Positions 6,554-8,654 of a DNA stretch of 8,654 nucleotides are shown here, piece after piece. The stretch's first letter is position 1. Each line of letters opens with the position of its first letter. This stretch comes from Candidatus Caldarchaeum sp. (GTDB taxonomy: Archaea > Thermoproteota > Nitrososphaeria_A > Caldarchaeales > Caldarchaeaceae), in contig JANWZT010000047.1 of NCBI GenBank assembly GCA_025054515.1, positions 1 through 8,654 of the forward strand, written 5' to 3'. The notes under the pieces were generated by a model that saw only the letters and a list, made by a program, of their open reading frames with translations, did no database searches and was not told the DNA's origin. The position numbers and the translations under genes were made by a program.

Positions 6554-7804
6554 TCAATCTTTGCGGAGAGCTTCGACCGGCTCAAACCTTGAGGCCCTAT
6601 AAGCGGGCAGTATCCCCGCCAGCATGGAAACCAGCACCGCGACGAATATGCCCGTTAAGACCAGCTCCGTCGATATGACTGGGACTATCCGCGTCGCTTC
6701 AGGCGGCGGGCCAGTCGCAAAGGTGCCAGGCCTTGTTCCCGATGGAGGCCCCGAGAAGATGTTTGATAATCCGTATGCCGCTCCTATTCCGACGACGGTT
6801 CCTATGATCCCGCCTATCAACCCGATGATGAGCGCCTCCATCAAGAAACTTAACATTACGTCCCGGGTTTTGAAGCCGAGGGCTTTTATCAACCCGATTT
6901 CCCTGACCCGTTCAGTCACCGAAGTAAACATCGTGGTCATGATGCCGAGGAAAGCAACAAGAAGGCTCATCGAAGCGACCGAGGAGAAAAAGACGTTTAG
7001 GGTGCCGATGATTTGCTGGACGGTTGCGGCGATTGCCGTTATGGAGAACACCCGGATGTTTTCGCCGTATTTTTCTTCGAGGTTAATGACGACTCTGTCG
7101 CTAAGGGCGGGGTCGTTGAGCCTGATGAAAGCGCCGCTGAAGCTTTTCCGGTTTGTTATCAGCCTGCCGGCTTCGAGGGATACGAAGATTTGGTTGTCGG
7201 GGTTGAGGAAAAGGGCTTGGCCGTAGCGGTCGAGTCTCGCGGTTATCGTGAATGAGCGGGTGTTGCCTGTTCCGGGAAGGGTGGCGACGGTGAAGAGGGA
7301 GCCGATGTCTATGGGTGGAATGTCGGGGTCGCGTGGGTTCCATACCGTGAACCCGGCTACGGCGAAAGATGGGTTGTCGATTATTTCTCCTCCGTTTATC
7401 TTGATGTTGGGGAAGAGCTTGGGAAGGTTCTTCAATTCTATCGCAAGAATCGTGTAGCTTCTCGTCGGGTCCATGCTAAATGATTTGCCCCTTGTCCTGA
7501 TTTCGCCCGATGCGATCAGGTAGTATGGGTAGACTTCCTTGACTCCTTCGAGGCTGCTGATGTGTTTGACGACGGATTCGTCAAAGTTGAAGTCACCGAC
7601 TCTCTGGACTAAGACCATGTCTGTTCCAAACACTTCGAGGTTAGAGATGATGGTTTGGGTAAGTCCAGCTGTCGTGGCGTTTAGGGCGGTTATCAACGCA
7701 GGCCCAACGACGATCCCAAGAATCGTTAAAGTGGTTCTAAGCCTTCGGTCTTTGAGGGCTGACCAAGCATATCTGACGTATTCAGACGGCCTCACGCCGG
7801 CCAC
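6554..7804 (-). CDS. MacB/FtsX-family ABC transporter permease
   Basis: Membrane subunit of a MacB/LolCDE-type ABC system; such proteins use mechanotransmission, moving lipids, peptides or proteins or acting on surface proteins. The protein is 416 aa. Topology is typical: a cytoplasmic N-terminus, TM1 at about 24-47, an external MacB-like core domain (about 50-265), then three FtsX helices (about 270-295, 318-349 and 377-402). Family marks are SALKDRRLRTTLTILGIVVG (15-34), the coupling-helix stretch TERVREIGLIKALGFKTRDV (297-316) and the tail PAYRASRFEPVEALR (400-414). The loop between TM3 and TM4 carries an unusual Pro/Gly/Thr-rich insert at about 351-372. The GTG at 7804 follows GAGGAG (7807-7812) closely; the GTG at 7795 is an alternative. 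It overlaps the upstream surface-protein gene by 23 bp, implying co-translation. The partner ATPase is not downstream, where serS follows. Substrate unknown. Confidence 0.88.
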   Translation of the reverse strand: MAGVRPSEYVRYAWSALKDRRLRTTLTILGIVVGPALITALNATTAGLTQTIISNLEVFGTDMVLVQRVGDFNFDESVVKHISSLEGVKEVYPYYLIASGEIRTRGKSFSMDPTRSYTILAIELKNLPKLFPNIKINGGEIIDNPSFAVAGFTVWNPRDPDIPPIDIGSLFTVATLPGTGNTRSFTITARLDRYGQALFLNPDNQIFVSLEAGRLITNRKSFSGAFIRLNDPALSDRVVINLEEKYGENIRVFSITAIAATVQQIIGTLNVFFSSVASMSLLVAFLGIMTTMFTSVTERVREIGLIKALGFKTRDVMLSFLMEALIIGLIGGIIGTVVGIGAAYGLSNIFSGPPSGTRPGTFATGPPPEATRIVPVISTELVLTGIFVAVLVSMLAGILPAYRASRFEPVEALRKD

Positions 7805-8654
7805 GTCTCCTCAACAAAACGAAAACCGAAGCAACGACCGCAGCCGCCACAACTACGACCAACGCAACGATGTTCATCATGTTCGGCTGCTGGCTTGACG
7901 GCTGGGTGATGGTTGAGGTGGTCCCTTGTGTCACGACTTCGTAGCGGAGTTGTCTTTCGGTTTCGAATGATTCGCCGAACCCGTTCTTGTAAAGCACTTT
8001 GACTTTGACAGAGTAGGTGCCGGGCCTTGCGTTTTCGTCAACCCTGAAGTTTAAAGTGAAGGCAGAAACCTGCGATGGGTTGATGTTTCCGAGAAAAGTC
8101 GCGGATTCCCCGACGCGGCTGAAGGGGTAGTCGCCGACGACTTCGACCGCAACGGCGCGGGCTAACCCCGTTCCTTCGTTAACCACGTCCCCAGCGAGGT
8201 CGACCGTCTCACCAGCTCTTGCCTGCCGCGGTGACAAAACGAGTCCGCTCAACCTGATGTCGATGTTGGCGTTGACAGCGACCGCGAGGTCAAAGGTTTC
8301 GGTAGCGGTCAAGCCAATCACGTCTTTGTATTCAACGGTCGCCCGCAGCGTCGCCACTGAATCGCCGGCCTGCGGTGTCGCAAGAACTTTCATCTCGACC
8401 GTATGTTTGCCTAATGCGGGAAGCGTTTGGAGTACCGTGTCTGTAATACCTTCGACTATGACGAGTTGGTTGCTTGTGGAGCGGATCGAGATTTTGACGT
8501 CTCTGACCTGAAATGGGTTCAAATTTGTGAAAACAATTGAAAGAGGAGTGGTCTGTGCAGCGTTGACGGAATTTTTCGATATCTGTGCAGAGAACCCGGG
8601 GCTGAAAATTTCTTCGACGACGAAGGGCATGTTGAATTCTTTGGACCTTGTGTT
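7782..8654 (-). CDS. C-terminally anchored COG1361-like surface protein with tandem beta-sandwich domains (5' part outside window)
   Basis: Only the C-terminal 290 codons are in the window. An in-frame ATG occurs at 8630, but the frame is open through 8654 and the ATG has no signal peptide after it, so I treat it as internal. Numbering from that Met, two Ig/NEW3/CARDB-like beta-rich repeats are visible: about 9-118 (with PLSIVFTNLNPFQVRDVKIS) and about 122-233 (with LSGLVLSPRQARAGETVDLA). Both show the alternating pattern and the N-x-G/asymmetric turns of COG1361 S-layer-type proteins. A Thr/Ser/Gln linker (236-250) leads to a hydrophobic helix (253-273) and a basic RRRGRR stop, giving an outside-N topology. 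It overlaps the MacB/FtsX permease gene, a pairing known from many archaea, and probably acts with it at the cell surface. Precise function is unknown. Confidence 0.8.
   Translation of the reverse strand, partial: NTRSKEFNMPFVVEEIFSPGFSAQISKNSVNAAQTTPLSIVFTNLNPFQVRDVKISIRSTSNQLVIVEGITDTVLQTLPALGKHTVEMKVLATPQAGDSVATLRATVEYKDVIGLTATETFDLAVAVNANIDIRLSGLVLSPRQARAGETVDLAGDVVNEGTGLARAVAVEVVGDYPFSRVGESATFLGNINPSQVSAFTLNFRVDENARPGTYSVKVKVLYKNGFGESFETERQLRYEVVTQGTTSTITQPSSQQPNMMNIVALVVVVAAAVVASVFVLLRRRGRREAV

Noticed and set aside
6624..7226. 200-codon plus-strand open frame opposite the ABC permease
   Set aside because: It lies wholly antisense to a clear membrane protein; its Met/Thr/Pro-rich translation shows no family motif or domain and reflects the complementary codon pattern.
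8628..8630. ATG at 8630 as the true start of the COG1361-like protein
   Set aside because: The frame is open through the window edge, no signal peptide follows the Met, and the residues before it (KEFN) continue the same beta-rich pattern; the gene most likely starts outside.
1..8654. Mobile element, CRISPR array, toxin-antitoxin or defence system
   Set aside because: No terminal repeats, spaced repeats, transposase/integrase motifs or paired small genes were seen; almost all of the window is filled by recognisable housekeeping and transport genes with uniform composition.

Overview
The window looks like ordinary chromosomal DNA of an archaeon. The evidence is: archaeal BRE/TATA elements placed about 27-29 nt ahead of start codons; a solute-binding protein and a COG1361-type surface protein held by membrane anchors rather than a lipobox; and the pairing of a COG1361 protein with a MacB/FtsX-type permease. 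Base composition is moderately GC-rich. A thermophilic TACK lineage (Aigarchaeota/Caldiarchaeum-like or a related Nitrososphaeria) is my best guess, but it is inference from general character and not from a marker gene.

Right to left on the minus strand, the first block (about 8654-6554) is a two-gene transcription unit. It holds the 3' end of a large extracytoplasmic protein with tandem beta-sandwich domains and a C-terminal membrane anchor. This overlaps a four-helix MacB/FtsX-family ABC permease. The matching ATPase is not in the window. After a short AT-rich promoter gap comes serS (6512-5229), a complete class II seryl-tRNA synthetase.

The only plus-strand gene (3917-5248) overlaps the serS 3' end tail-to-tail by 20 bp. 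It is an NAD(P)HX-repair (YjeF/Nnr) fusion. Its epimerase half is intact, while its dehydratase half is shortened and appears to have lost the motifs needed for catalysis. I consider this the most interesting protein here.

A 154-bp divergent intergenic region (3763-3916) carries back-to-back archaeal promoters and a 10-bp palindrome. From it the second minus-strand operon runs to the left edge: substrate-binding protein (3762-2476), LivH-type permease (2438-1560), LivM-type permease (1557-577) and LivG-type ATPase (566 to the edge, truncated). This is a hydrophobic/branched-chain amino acid (HAAT) ABC importer. A LivF-type second ATPase is expected just beyond position 1.

First genes of units (livK, nnr, serS) appear leaderless, whereas downstream genes (livH, livM, livG and the permease) have Shine-Dalgarno-like sequences. 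I found no RNA genes, mobile elements, CRISPR arrays or long repeats, and no wholly unknown system. The finds worth checking are the degenerate Nnr fusion, the variant LivG signature motif and the promoter architecture.
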